A DNA stretch of 64,000 bases from Chlorops oryzae (lineage: Eukaryota > Arthropoda > Insecta > Diptera > Chloropidae), in the NCBI GenBank assembly GCA_020466095.1, contig CM035807.1, forward strand, positions 83,848,241 to 83,912,240, given 5' to 3'. A model generated the notes under the pieces. That model was not told the origin of the DNA. It saw only the letters and a list, made by a program, of their open reading frames with translations, and made no database searches. Positions 62,417-64,000 of this stretch are shown here, in pieces. How positions within the stretch are numbered: the stretch's first letter is position 1; each line of letters begins with the position of its first letter. The translations under genes were made by a program, and so were the position numbers.

Positions 62417-63094
62417 GCAGTATGATCCGAGAAGATTTATGGGGTGTAGAAGAAAAGCAATAGTAATAAATTTTAAGAGATTTTCGATTATCAGACATAT
62501 GTATATTGATTGACATTCAAAAATTGAGAAGGAACAACAATTTTACAAAGCTCGTCATTTTATTTCGTTTAATTATTTGAAAGGGCTTTTAATAACACAT
62601 ACGAGCTGTTGTTTTCAATCCAATGGATCTTTTTTATTAGATAATGATTTCTATTCTTAAGACATTAAGTTTTCGATAGTGCAGGAACTCCTGCGCATCA
62701 ATTCCTGCAAGTATTTAACCCATTCAAGCACATGTAATCAGTTTCAATCTTCTACGCTTTGGATTGTTATTTGTTCTATAGTTTGTACGTTTTGAATGTT
62801 TGCATGAATTGATGCGTAGGAATTCCTGCACTATCGAAAACTAGTAATGTCTTTAAGAATAGAAATCATTATCTATTAAAAAAGATTCATTGGATTGAAA
62901 ACAACAGCTCGTATGTGTTATTAAAAGCCCTTTCAAATAATTAAACGAAATAAAATGACGAGCTTTGTAAAATTGTTGTTCCTTCTCAATTTTTGAATGT
63001 CAATCAATATACATAAGTCTGATATCGAAATCTCTTAAAATTTATTACTATTGCTTTCCTTCTACACCCCATAAATCTTCTCGGATCATACTGC
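62417..63094. mobile_element. 678-bp fold-back MITE with about 290-bp arms
   Basis: The left arm begins GCAGTATGATCCGAGAAGAT and the right arm ends with its mirror. The arms (about 62417-62709 and 62801-63094) pair along AAAGCTCGTCATTTTATTTC, AATAACACATACGAGCTGTT and TTTTCGATAGTGCAGGAA(C/T)T with few mismatches, leaving a loop of about 90 bp. Outside the arms no clear TSD is visible. There is no coding capacity. Confidence 0.85.
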
Positions 63095-64000
63095 GGTAGG
63101 TACCTAAATGTCGATTTCATTGACGTCTGTCCTCTGTGCATATATTTATAATACAACCGTTTATATAGGCATTTATTAAATTTTATTTACTTTTGTTCTG
63201 TTGTTTGAATACTCGTATCAACACGACAGTCCTATTGAGTTCTAAAATAAAAAAGCCCTGCACACCTGCCGGACTCTCTTCTCGCACGGTTTCCATAGCG
63301 GACTCTTTCGAGTAGAAAATTGAGTTGGCCTTTCCAATAAATGCAATATTGAAATGAATTTTGGAGGCAATAAAATATGCACGATTATAAAATAAACAAA
63401 AAATCCTTCTCGACAGTGAAAAAGAGTCCCCAAAAAGAAAAAAAAAACATTGTAATATAATTGAAGAGCAGCACTGGTCGATGGCATGATAATAAACCGT
63501 GCCAATAAAGTGCTCAATTTATGCTCTTGTATTTTAATTTCATATTTATAAACGAAAAATGGGAAAAAGCCAATCGGAAAAATGCCAAAAAAAAAAATAG
63601 CGATAAATAGAAACGGGTAATCCACTTTTAACTCGACTCAAACCACGCAATGAAGCCTATAAATATTTAATTAAATGTCAAATATTACAAAATTGTCAAG
63701 TAGGGCGTAAAAAACGATAAATAACGCACATTGCCAGCACAGCAATTTAGATGGAAACGAAAGAGTCGACAGAAATACCATGGCAGAGTAAACAAGAACA
63801 ACAACAACAACTACATCGAAAGCAACAATGACCACAATAATATGACGTAAAAGGACAATTCCGACATGACAATGCACCGAACAAGAGTGCTAACAAGCGC
63901 ATTGATACGACCGTATGACCGGATACAGGCACCTGTCGTACGATTGAATGCACCGAAAAACATAACTGGCGCTTCCACGAAAAGGATATACATATGTATG
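63095..64000. other. unique sequence to the window end
   Basis: An AAC-rich stretch at 63795-63810 and small frames on the minus strand (63625-63242, 63993-63671) with no motifs. Nothing else was recognised. Confidence 0.4.

Overview
The window is eukaryotic nuclear DNA from a higher dipteran, probably a tephritid fruit fly or a close relative. I cannot name the species. The evidence is AT-rich DNA full of GTAT/CATA microsatellites, short 69-74 bp introns beside kilobase introns, a host gene close to Drosophila beaten-path genes, and a dense load of insect-type DNA transposons, SINE-like tRNA modules and decayed LINEs. There is no operon structure, and nearly all open frames above 60 codons are chance frames in unique or repeat DNA.

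Only one host gene can be supported. It is a beaten path (beat) family immunoglobulin-domain gene on the minus strand. Five coding exons can be read with matching splice phases: 23936-23728, 21411-21276, 2919-2657, 2587-2464 and 2389-2271. They encode about 283 residues: Ig domain 1, Ig domain 2, and a Ser/Thr/Asn-rich linker with a hydrophobic C-terminal tail. The signal-peptide exon must lie upstream of 23936 and was not found. The introns are about 2.3 kb, 18.4 kb, 69 bp and 74 bp. The 69-bp intron is open in frame. Retaining the 74-bp intron would give a tail without the hydrophobic segment.

Layout. 1-2270: nested MITEs and the 3' flank of beat. 2271-23936: the beat gene. Its 18.4-kb intron holds several MITEs, two SINE-like elements, a jockey-type LINE remnant and a 1.2-kb TIR element with a coding fragment. 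23937-29200: mostly unique DNA, with a dispersed 540-bp repeat. 29200-31690: a 1.03-kb TIR element with 51-bp repeats and two tRNA-like modules, then an apparently full-length mariner (30319-31603) whose transposase frame is intact with a D,D34D triad. 31690-44700: LINE fragments, fold-back repeats, a hammerhead-like motif at 38784-38826 and a TA-flanked MITE. 44700-55600: a minisatellite, a near-perfect 144-bp hAT MITE with 8-bp TSD, another fold-back and otherwise unique DNA. 55668-61248: a direct segmental duplication; one copy carries a 2.49-kb insertion of 130-bp and 63-bp tandem arrays, and the other preserves the empty site. 59731-60177 and 62417-63094 are large fold-back MITEs.

The most interesting items are the 56544-59036 composite element with its built-in empty-site control, the possibly active mariner, the hammerhead-like motif, and the diverse tRNA-like modules carried by several unrelated repeats.
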